14,283 nt of DNA from an uncultured Clostridium sp. (GTDB lineage: Bacteria; Bacillota; Clostridia; TANB77; CAG-508). The DNA lies in NCBI GenBank assembly GCA_950059165.1, contig CATLUC010000029.1, forward strand, positions 1 through 14,283, written 5' to 3'. Positions within the stretch are counted from its first letter, which is position 1. The number at the start of each line of letters is the position of its first letter. A program made the translations under genes and the position numbers. Positions 6,223 through 13,847 of the stretch are shown here, piece by piece. Under the pieces are notes generated by a model. The model was not told the DNA's origin and ran no database searches. It saw only the letters and a list, made by a program, of their open reading frames with translations.

Positions 6223-9200
6223 ATGTCAGATTTTGTGCATTTACATATACATAGTGAATACAGTTTACTAGATGGAGCAAATAGAATTAAAGATTTACCA
6301 GTAAGAGCCAAAGAGCTAGGAATGGATGCAATTGCCATTACAGACCATGGTGTTATGTATGGAGCAATTGATTTTTATAAAGCTTGCAAAAAAGAAGGAG
6401 TTAAACCAATTATAGGTTGTGAGGTATATGTTGCACCAAGAAGTAGATTTGATAAAGAGCCTAATGTTGATAATCGTTACAATCATTTAATTTTACTAGC
6501 TAAGAACCAACAAGGATATCAAAATTTAAGTAAATTAGTTTCAATTGGTTTTGTTGATGGATATTATTATAAACCACGTATTGATTTAGAAGTGTTAGAG
6601 AAATTTCATGAAGGACTAATTTGTCTAAGTGCGTGTTTAGCTGGAGCAGTTAATCAAGCACTATTAAATAATGATAATGAAAAGGCAGAAGAAATTGCAC
6701 TTTGGCATAAAAAGGTTTTTGGAAAAGACTATTATATTGAAATTCAAAATAATGGAATACAAGAGCAAGTTTTGGCAAATCAAAAATTAGTGCTATTGGC
6801 TAGAAAGCTAGACATTCCACTTGTTGCAACTAATGATGCCCACTACTTAAAAAAAGAAGATGCATATAATCATGAGGTTTTATTGTGTATTCAAACAGGC
6901 AAAAGAATGAGCGATGTAGATAGAATGAGGTTTGAAACAGATGAATTATATGTAAAATCGCCTGAAGAAATGATAGAATATTTTAAAGCTTTTCCAGATG
7001 CTATTGAAAATACAGTAAAGATAGCTAATGAATGTAATGTTGAATTTGAATTTGGTAATACTATTTTACCAAATTATGATGTGCCAGAAGAGTTTGAAAC
7101 ACATTATGATTATTTTAAAAAATTATGTGATGATGGAATAAAAAAAAGATATGGAGAAAACCCATCACAAGAAATATTAGATAGGGCAGAATATGAATTA
7201 GGTGTTATAAAGAAAATGGGATATGTAGACTATTTCCTAATTGTATGGGACTTTATTCATTATGCCAAAACACATAATATATCAGTAGGACCAGGTCGTG
7301 GCTCAGGTGCAGGTTCAATTATAGCATATAGTATAGAAATTACAGATATTGATCCTATGAAATATGGACTACTTTTTGAAAGATTTTTAAATCCAGAAAG
7401 AATTAGTATGCCTGATTTTGACGTAGATTTTTGTTATGAACATAGGCAAGATGTAATTGACTATGTATCTAAAAAATATGGACATGACCATGTATCACAA
7501 ATAATTACATTTGGTACTATGGCAGCAAAAATGGTTATTAGAGATGTTGCAAGAGTGCTAGATGTACCATATGCTGAAGCAGATAGTTTAGCTAAAATGA
7601 TACCAAATGAATTACATATTACAATTGGAAAAGCTTTAGAGCAAAACATAGAGTTAAAACAAAGATATGAAACAGATGAAACTGTAAAAAAAGTATTAGA
7701 TATCGCTATGGGGTTAGAGGGAATGCCAAGACAGGCATCAACCCATGCGTGTCGGAGTAGTTATAACCAAAGAGCCAGTAGATACCTATGTTCCATTATA
7801 TGTTCGTGATGGACAAATTTCAACACAATATATAATGACAACTTTGGAGGAACTAGGTTTATTAAAAATGGACTTTTTAGGGCTAAGAACTCTAACAGTT
7901 ATACAAGATACAATAGAATTAGTAAAAGAAAATAGGGGAATTGATGTAGAATTTGACAAAGATATGTCAGACCCAAAAGTATATAAATTATGGCAAGAGG
8001 GAAAATCTTGTGGAATATTCCAATTTGAATCACAAGGAATGACAAACTTTATGAAAGAGCTAAAACCAGACTGTTTAGAGGATTTGATTGCAGGGGTATC
8101 TCTTTATAGACCAGGTCCAATGGACCAAATACCAAGATATGTTAAAGGAAAATTAAATCCAGGTCATAATGAATATACACATGAAAGTTTAGAGCCAATT
8201 TTAAATGTAACTTATGGATGTATGGTATATCAAGAACAAGTTATGCAAATTGTACGTGACTTAGCTGGATATTCCTTACGGAAGAGCAGATTTGGTAAGA
8301 AGAGCAATGGGAAAGAAAAAGCTAGATGTTATGGCAAAAGAAAGAGAAATTTTTATAAATGGACAAGTTGATGAAAACGGAAATGTTGTAGTACCTGGAT
8401 GCGTAAGAAATGGAATAGATGAAGTATCTGCAAATAAAATATTTGATGAAATGTCGGAATTTGCCAAATATGCGTTTAATAAATCTCATGCAGCTTGCTA
8501 TGCCGTAATTGCTTACAGAACAGCATATTTAAAAGCTTATTATCCAGCAGAATTCATGGCAGCAACATTAAACAGCTTTTTAGGAAACTTAGACAAAATT
8601 CCACAATATATTGATGAATGCAAATTGCTAGGGATTGAAATATTAAAGCCAGAAATAAACAAAAGTGATAGAAAATTTACAACTGAGTATGAAGAAAAGG
8701 AGGATTTGGGGACGGCCCCAAAACCCTCTGTTGACATAAATAAAAAAGAAAAAGAGGATTCTGGGGCCGTCCCCAAATCCTATGCTAAAATTCGTTTTGG
8801 GTTAGGAAGCATTAAAAATGTTGGAACCGTTCCAGTAGATAGCATTGTAGAGGAAAGAAAAGCAAATGGACCATATAAAAGTTTTACTGATTTTTGTGAA
8901 AGAATAGCAAACCAAGATGTTAATAAAAAATGTATAGAAAGTCTAATAAAAGCAGGAGCATTTGACGAATTTGAACAAACAAGAAATACACTTTTGGCTT
9001 CTTTTGAAAAGATTGTAGATGTTATTCAAAGTAGTAAGAAAAAGGGATTAGAACGGTCAAGTTTCTATGTTTGACTTAGGTTCTAAAAAGCAACAAGAAG
9101 AAATGAATGATATGAAATATCAATTTATAGAAAAAGAAGAAATGTCTAACAAAGAACTTTTATCAATTGAAAAAGAAATGTTAGGAATTTATATTTCAGG

Positions 9201-9823
9201 TCATCCATTAGAAAAGCTAAGAAGTCAAATAGAAATGCAATCAACAATAAGTACGATGCGGATTAAGGCAAATAGATGAACAGATGAATTCACAAATGTT
9301 AGCAGATGATATGCCAAGGAATGAAAAGCCTAAATTTGTAGATGGTCAAAAGGTAAAATATATAGGAATTATAAACTCTATCAAAAAGAAATATACTAAA
9401 AATAACAAAATTATGGCTTTTGTAACAATAGAAGATTTGTATGGAACAGCAGAGGTTATTGTGTTTGAGAATGCTTATATAAATGCTGGTAAAAGTTTAG
9501 TGGAAGAAAATATTGTTGTAGTTGATGGTCGTTTGAGTATAAGGGAAGATGATTCGACAACTATTATTGCTAATGAAATAAGGGATTTCGGGGAACAAAA
9601 ACAAAAAATATTTACTTTGGATATTACAAATGCAAATGAGGAACAAAAGGATAAGCTAAGAGGTGCTTTACGTTATTTTTGTGGTGATAAGAATAATATG
9701 AATGTCCGAATTAATATAGATGGAAATATGAAACCTTGTGGACAGATTTATTTGACAGATAAAATTCAAGAGGTGTTTGAAGATATTTTGGGGAAAGAAA
9801 ATGTAAAAATTGAAATGTTGTGA
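6223..9823 (+). CDS. dnaE: DNA polymerase III alpha subunit (DnaE), interrupted by four +1 frame changes at CGG
   Basis: Replicative polymerase of the C family. Skipping one C at each of four sites (7753, 8279, 9054, 9259) gives a continuous 1198-residue protein, normal for DnaE plus a small insert. Order: PHP domain from residue 1 (HLHIHSEYSLLDG, TDHG at 40-43, metal ligands present); palm with GPGRGSGAGS near 356 and catalytic aspartates D398 and D400 in MPDFDVDF; PDCLEDLIAGVSLYRPGP near 620-640; fingers/HhH region; and a C-terminal OB fold (KVKYIGIINSIKKKY...AEVIVFENAY). There is no PolC-type exonuclease. The start is ATG 6223, with AGGAG 7 nt upstream; the ATG at 6169 lies in a repeat. 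Between the shifts the sequence is intact and conserved, unlike a decayed pseudogene. A 93-bp repeat-derived insert lies at 8692-8784. If the frame changes were real mutations, an essential gene would be dead, so recoding or systematic sequence error must be considered. Confidence 0.93.
7753..7756 (+). other. +1 recoding site 1 in dnaE (TGT-C-GGA)
   Basis: The upstream frame reads ...ASTHAC then CGG (7753-7755) and meets a stop at 7807. Skipping C7753 continues as ...STHAC-GVVITKEPVDTYVP, the conserved DnaE motif (usually STHAAGVVI). P-site residue 510 is Cys, and the first residue after the shift is Gly 511. Not in a homopolymer. Confidence 0.85.
8279..8282 (+). other. +1 recoding site 2 in dnaE (TTA-C-GGA)
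   Basis: The frame reads ...RDLAGYSL then CGG (8279-8281). Skipping C8279 gives GYSL-GRADLVRRAMGKKK, which is the standard DnaE sequence at this point (GYSLG-ADLLRRAMGKK in many bacteria). Without the skip, translation stops at 8371. Confidence 0.88.
8692..8784 (+). repeat. In-frame palindromic repeat insertion inside dnaE
   Basis: Two copies of the 20-mer AGGATTTGGGGACGGCCCCA, direct at 8701-8720 and inverted at 8762-8781, 41 bp apart. They sit in the dnaE reading frame and encode about 31 extra residues (including EDLGTAPKPS and EDSGAVPKS) between KFTTE and KIRFGLG. TATG occurs on both sides (8688-8691 and 8781-8784), which could be a 4-bp target duplication. Removing 93 bp would restore KFTTEYAKIRFGLGSIK, a normal DnaE junction. 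The length is a multiple of three and contains no stop. Confidence 0.85.
9054..9057 (+). other. +1 recoding site 3 in dnaE (GAA-C-GGT)
   Basis: The frame reads ...KKKGLE then CGG (9054-9056) and would stop at 9072. Skipping C9054 gives GLE-GQVSMFDLGSKK, the typical linker found in DnaE proteins before the OB-fold region. This is the only one of the five sites with GGT rather than GGA. Confidence 0.86.
9259..9262 (+). other. +1 recoding site 4 in dnaE (ATG-C-GGA)
   Basis: The frame reads ...SGHPLEKLRSQIEMQSTISTM then CGG (9259-9261) and stops at 9277. Skipping C9259 gives STM-GLRQIDEQMNSQM, joining the downstream OB-fold segment. The region is less conserved in the family, so the exact shift position rests on the analogy with the other sites. 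A shift is required somewhere between here and 9276. Confidence 0.75.
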
Positions 9824-9904
9824 GGTATTTTGTAAGATATAAGGAAGCAAAAAATATGGTTGAAGAGCAATGACATACAATTAAAATAAATTTATACAGA
9901 AACA

Positions 9905-9933
9905 TTGACAAACAAGTAAAAACAATATAAAAT
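9905..9933 (+). promoter_or_regulatory. Promoter of the RhuM/Fic gene
   Basis: Perfect TTGACA (9905-9910), 17-nt spacer, TAAAAT (9928-9933); TATAAA at 9926 with a 15-nt spacer is the alternative. The leader is about 55 nt. The 170-nt gap after dnaE holds no recognised gene and no clear terminator. Confidence 0.65.
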
Positions 9934-9993
9934 ACAAATATAGTTATAAAATATATTTTATAAGAACTAAATATTTGTAAGGGATGTGTTAAT

Positions 9994-10809
9994 ATGAATG
10001 AAAATATAAAGAATATATATAAAGAGGAAGAATTAGTAGAAACAGAAACGATGACTAAATTCGGAAATTCCGAATTTGCTGATAAACCAACTAATTATTA
10101 TAATCTTGACATGATTATATCTGTTGGATATCGTGTGAAATCACAAAATGGTATTTTATTCAGAAAATGGGCTACTAAGATATTAAAAGATTATATGTTA
10201 AAAGGATATAGCGTAAATCAAAGAAGATTAGAATACTTAGAAAAAACTATAAAGTTAATAGATATTGCAAATCGTATTGATGAAAAATTAGAACAAAATG
10301 ATGCAAAAGAAATATTAAAAGTAATTGGAGATTATTCAAAAGCACTAGATTTACTAGATGACTATGACCATAGAACACTAAAGAAAATAGATGGAAATAT
10401 AGATGAAAGAAAAATAGAATATAGTGAATGTATAGAAGTTATAAACAAATTAAGGTTTAACGAAGAAAGTACACTATTTGCAGTAGAAAGAGATAAAGGA
10501 TTAGAATCAATTATAGGAAACATTTATCAAAGTTTTGCTGGACAAGATATATACAAAAGCATAGAAGAAAAAGGGGCAAATTTCTTATATTTAACAGTAA
10601 AAAATCATGTATTTGCAGATGGAAACAAAAGAATTGCAGCAACACTATTTATATATTTTTTGAATTTTTATGGTATTTTATATAAAAATGGAAAGCAAAC
10701 AATAGATAATAACACTCTAACAGCATTAACATTGTTAATAGCAGAATCAAATCCAAAAGAAAAAGACATAATTATAGATTTAGTAATGAATTTTTTGAAC
10801 AATGAATAA
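9994..10809 (+). CDS. RhuM-type protein with C-terminal Fic/Doc domain, N-terminally shortened
   Basis: 271 residues. Residues about 5-75 match the RhuM family core (NIYKEEELVE...YYNLDMIISVGYRVKSQNGILFRKWATKILKDYMLKGY). A helical linker leads to a Fic/Doc domain with the active-site loop HVFADGNKR at 205-213. Lys212 in place of the Gly of Fic AMP-transferases (HxFx(D/E)GNGR) is the Doc-like form, and Doc phosphorylates EF-Tu. Which reaction this one performs is not decided by sequence. RhuM/Fic proteins usually begin with a further 40-60 residues including a winged/HTH segment; here the ORF starts inside that region, and an in-frame TAA lies about ten codons upstream, so the N-terminus is lost or divergent. 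It has its own promoter. No antitoxin gene is recognisable next to it; the ferredoxin follows after 47 nt. Confidence 0.85.
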   Translation: MNENIKNIYKEEELVETETMTKFGNSEFADKPTNYYNLDMIISVGYRVKSQNGILFRKWATKILKDYMLKGYSVNQRRLEYLEKTIKLIDIANRIDEKLEQNDAKEILKVIGDYSKALDLLDDYDHRTLKKIDGNIDERKIEYSECIEVINKLRFNEESTLFAVERDKGLESIIGNIYQSFAGQDIYKSIEEKGANFLYLTVKNHVFADGNKRIAATLFIYFLNFYGILYKNGKQTIDNNTLTALTLLIAESNPKEKDIIIDLVMNFLNNE

Positions 10810-10856
10810 TATTACATTAAAATGAATTTAATAAATTTACGAAAGGAGAGAAAATC

Positions 10857-11042
10857 ATGGATAATAAATTAAAAATAATAATCGAGAATTGTCCACAAAA
10901 TCACAAGTGCCCTGCTGTAAGTGTTTGCCCTGTTGGGGCATTATCTCAAAAAGATTTTGAGGCACCAAAAATTGATTATGATAAATGTATAAGATGTGGT
11001 AAATGTTCTAATTTTTGTCCTAAAAAGGCATTGGTTTTATAA
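10857..11042 (+). CDS. Small 4Fe-4S ferredoxin-like protein
   Basis: 61 residues. The C-terminal half has a canonical 4Fe-4S motif, CIRCGKCSNFCP (C44, C47, C50, C54). The N-terminal half has a degenerate arrangement, C12-x5-C18-x5-C24-P (CPQNHKCPAVSVCPVGAL), where the CPVGAL cysteine resembles the fourth ligand of a bacterial ferredoxin cluster. One complete cluster is certain in outline; a second is possible with unusual spacing. The role is electron transfer, partner unknown. The RBS AGGAG is 8 nt upstream of the ATG. It follows the Fic gene closely, and no own promoter is obvious, so cotranscription is possible. It converges on mgtA. Confidence 0.88.
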   Translation: MDNKLKIIIENCPQNHKCPAVSVCPVGALSQKDFEAPKIDYDKCIRCGKCSNFCPKKALVL

Positions 11043-11074
11043 GAAAAATAAAAATGTTACATGATGATATAGAT

Positions 11075-11117
11075 AAAAACGTAGGATTTTGGGGCCGTCC
11101 CCAAATCCTACGTTTTT
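11075..11117. repeat. Palindromic repeat and bidirectional terminator between ferredoxin and mgtA
   Basis: AAAAACGTAGGATTTTGGGG, loop CCGT, then CCCCAAATCCTACGTTTTT, with one bulged base. It is the inverse orientation of the 2837-2871 element, with the outer stem changed on both arms (CGTAGG/CCTACG against GATAGG/CCTATC). The T-run on each strand makes it a good intrinsic terminator for both convergent genes. The mgtA stop codon (TAA, 11116-11118) overlaps its end. Confidence 0.9.
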
Positions 11118-13729
11118 AAATCCATTCTCCATATTTTTTGATATAGATTTTTTTCGCAAATATAGCTACAAAGCAATAAAGTAGAGTAACTGCAAAAATT
11201 AAAAAGATATATTTTACAGCAATTGGAACTAATCCAATTAAATTTCCTAAAGGAGTAAAAGGTACCAAAATTCCAATCAAAATCAAAGAAATTGAGGAAA
11301 TATACACTGCTTTATGGGCATTACTTTGTATAAAAGGCAATTTTGCTGTTCTAATAATGTGCATTCCGACCAAGTTAGAGGTAATGCTATAACTAAACCA
11401 AATTGTTTGGAATGTAGCAACATCACGAACTTTAAAGATAAACCAAAGTGATGCAAATACTAACATATCAAATGCAGAGCTAAGAGGTCCCATAAAAAAC
11501 ATAAAATCTTTTAAACTTTTAATAGAAAAAGATTTTGGTTTTTGCAGAGCTTCTTTGTCAACATGGTCAAAAGGCAAAGTTAATTGACCAAAATCGTAAA
11601 GTAATCCTTCAACTAATAATTGAATAGGTGTTTCTGGTAAAAATGGCAACAATGCACTGGCAATGATTACAGAAACAACTTCCCCAAAGTTAAAGCTAGT
11701 AGCAAGTTTTATATATTTCATTAAATTAACATAGGTACGTCTACCCTCTGTTACACCATCTAATAAAACATTTAAGTCTTTTTCTAATAAAATAATATCG
11801 GCAGCCTCTTTGGCAATATCAACAGCTGTATCAACCGAAATACCAACATCAGAATTTGTAAGAGATGGACTGTCATTTATACCATCACCCATATAGCCAA
11901 CAACATTTCCGAGCTTCTCTTAAAAGCCTTACAATTCTAGCTTTTTGGATAGGAGAAAGTTTAGCAAATATGTTAGTTTTTCTTAGCAAACGCAAAACTG
12001 CTACATCAGTTAATTTATCAAGTTTATTTCCAAGTACAATATTTTTAGAATTTATACCAACTTTGTTACAAATACAACGAGTAACCTCTGCATTATCACC
12101 TGTTAGAACCATAACACGAATTCCAGCACGATTTAGCTTTTCAATAGATTCTTTAGCACTTTCCTTTGGTGGGTCCAAAAATCCTATAAATCCTAATAAT
12201 ACCATATTTTTTTCATCTGAAACACTAAATTCTTGGGTGTTTTCAATATCATTTTTTTGACAAACAGCAACAACACGTAAACCATCTTCATTTAAACTTT
12301 TGCTTATTTTTCTAATATTTTCTTTTATTTCTTTTGTAATAGGTGATACTTCACCTTTATAATCTACCATCGTACAAATATTTAAAATTTCTTCAACTGC
12401 ACCTTTTGTAATCAATTGCTTTTTTGTACCATCACTTACAATAACAGACAAACGTCTACGAGAAAAATCAAAAGGGATTTCATCTATTTTTTTGTAAGTA
12501 TCACTTAAAATGCCTAAGTCATTTTCTAAACCTCTTTTGATAACTGCTTCATCGATATTACTTTTAAGTCCTGTTTGAAAATAAGAGTTTAAAAAAGCGT
12601 GTTTTAAAATTCTAACATCTTCTTCACCATTGATATCTAGGTATTTTTCTAAAACGATTTTATCTTCTGTTAAAGTTCCAGTTTTATCTGTACATAAAAT
12701 GTTCATAGCACCAAAGTTTTGGATAGAATCTAGCTTTTTAACAATGGTTTTCTTTTTAGACATTCTAACTGCACCTTTAGACAAGCTAGAAGATAAAATT
12801 ACAGGTAATAGAAGAGGTGTAATTCCAATTGCAATTGCAACAGCAAAAGTAAAAGCTGTTATGATGTCATGTTTCCAAGCATTTAGCAAAAATACAAGTG
12901 GTATCATAATTAGCATAAATCTAATTAATAACTTACTAATACTTTCAATTCCTTTTTGAAAAGCAGTTTTTGGTTTGCCAACTGTTAAAGTATGAGCAAC
13001 TTTTCCAAAGTAAGTAGAATCAGAAGTTTTAATTACAATTCCTTTTGCACTTCCTGAAATAACATTTGTTCCCATAAAACAAATAGTGTCTAAATCAGAA
13101 AGAGCTTCTAATTCTTCAAGTTTTATTTCACTTTCAACTTGTTTTTTAACACTATCTGATTCACCAGTTAAAGAAGATTGTCCAACATACAAATCTTTTG
13201 CTTCAATAATTCTTAGGTCAGCAGGAATTAAGCTACCTGCAGAAAGAACCACGGTGTCACCTAAAGTTACTTCACGAATAGGAATTTGTATTTCTTTTCC
13301 ATCTCGTATAACTACGGTTGTTGTTGCAACCATTTGCTTAAGCTCTTCTGCTGCTTTATTAGAACGATATTCTTCAAAAAAATCTAAAAGAGTACTAGCA
13401 GTTACTAAAATTGCAATTACTATGATATTTGCATAACTAGGTGTTGGGGGTAGATAGATGTCTGTATAAATTAAAATAGCTACAATGCCAAGTAGAATAC
13501 AATTAAAAGGTGTAAATAAACTTTCTAAAAAATAATTGTACCATTTTTTTTGTTTTGATTGTTTTATTTCATTAAAACCAAGATTTCTGATTTTTTCATC
13601 AGCTTCACTAGAAGAAAGCCCATTTTCTTTTACATGGTACTTTTGTAAAAAATCTTCTTTTGGAAGTGTTGCTTCTAAACCATATAATTTGCTAACATTT
13701 ACTTCGTCTTTTATCATGTTATTTGCCAA
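11116..13729 (-). CDS. mgtA: Mg2+-importing P-type ATPase (MgtA type), one +1 frame change at CGG
   Basis: P-type IIIB ATPase of the plasma membrane that moves Mg2+ inward. Skipping C11911 gives 870 residues, close to the family length. Features in order: cation-ATPase N-terminal segment; actuator loop TGES (188-191); TM4 with GITPLLLPV (302-310); phosphorylation site DKTGTLT with D348 after the family-specific KKLDSIQNFGAMNILCT; FQTGLKSNIDEAVIKRG in the nucleotide domain; MVLTGDN; and, after the shift, GDGINDSP (614-621) followed by the C-terminal membrane helices. KKLDSIQNFGAMN and the QTGLK region point to MgtA/MgtB rather than Ca2+ pumps. TM4 lacks the Glu of the usual TPEMLP. The start is TTG 13729 with GGAG about 10 nt upstream; an in-frame ATG at 13717 is too far from it. 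It ends in a terminator-like repeat. Confidence 0.93.
11908..11911 (-). other. +1 recoding site in mgtA (GCT-C-GGA)
   Basis: On the minus strand the frame reads RLLREA then CGG (11911-11909) and stops at 11885. Skipping the C gives REA-GNVVGYMGDGINDSP, the conserved hinge motif of P-type ATPases (residue 607 is Gly). It has the same C-before-GGA form as the dnaE sites but is in an unrelated gene on the opposite strand. Confidence 0.9.
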
Positions 13730-13762
13730 TGTTAATCATCTCCATTCTTTTGTATTATAAAG

Positions 13763-13790
13763 ATTATACCACTAATTTTTTAAATTGAAA
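13763..13790 (-). promoter_or_regulatory. Promoter of mgtA
   Basis: On the minus strand TTTCAA (13790-13785), 16-nt spacer, then TATAAT (13768-13763) with an extended -10 (TGGTATAAT). The leader is only about 30 nt, so a long Mg2+ riboswitch of the M-box or mgtA-leader kind does not fit. Confidence 0.65.
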
Positions 13791-13798
13791 CAAAAATA

Positions 13799-13827
13799 TG
13801 GAAAAAAATATAAACTTATGGTAAAAT
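13799..13827 (+). promoter_or_regulatory. Promoter of the NUDIX gene
   Basis: TGGAAA (13799-13804), 17-nt spacer, TAAAAT (13822-13827) with an extended TG (13819-13820). It is close to and divergent from the mgtA promoter; the leader before the ATG is about 14 nt. Confidence 0.5.
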
Positions 13828-13847
13828 GTTCGAAGGAGGAAGAGAAA

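Noticed and set aside
7753..9262. CGG reassigned to another amino acid
   Set aside because: Reassignment would keep the frame. Here the frame must move by one base at every CGG for homology to continue.
6223..9823. dnaE as a simple pseudogene
   Set aside because: Four identical-type +1 events at CGG, no internal stops, all catalytic residues intact and exact codon length after correction do not look like random decay. It is not fully excluded without reads or a genome search.
9824..9993. Lost N-terminal part of the RhuM gene in the gap after dnaE
   Set aside because: I saw no RhuM-like HTH sequence in the forward frames of this stretch, only AT-rich sequence and a promoter.
7753..11911. Ordinary sequencing or assembly indels
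   Set aside because: None of the five extra bases is in a homopolymer, all are C before GG, both strands are affected, and the only in-frame CGGs in the window coincide with the shifts. A systematic platform artefact at a modified motif remains the main alternative.
13086..13436. Plus-strand open frames across mgtA and similar antisense frames elsewhere (for example 2467-2682, 4939-5160)
   Set aside because: They lie opposite well-supported genes, have low-complexity hydrophobic or basic translations, and lack RBS and family features.
13730..13762. Mg2+-sensing riboswitch before mgtA
   Set aside because: The predicted leader is about 30 nt, too short for known Mg2+ riboswitches.
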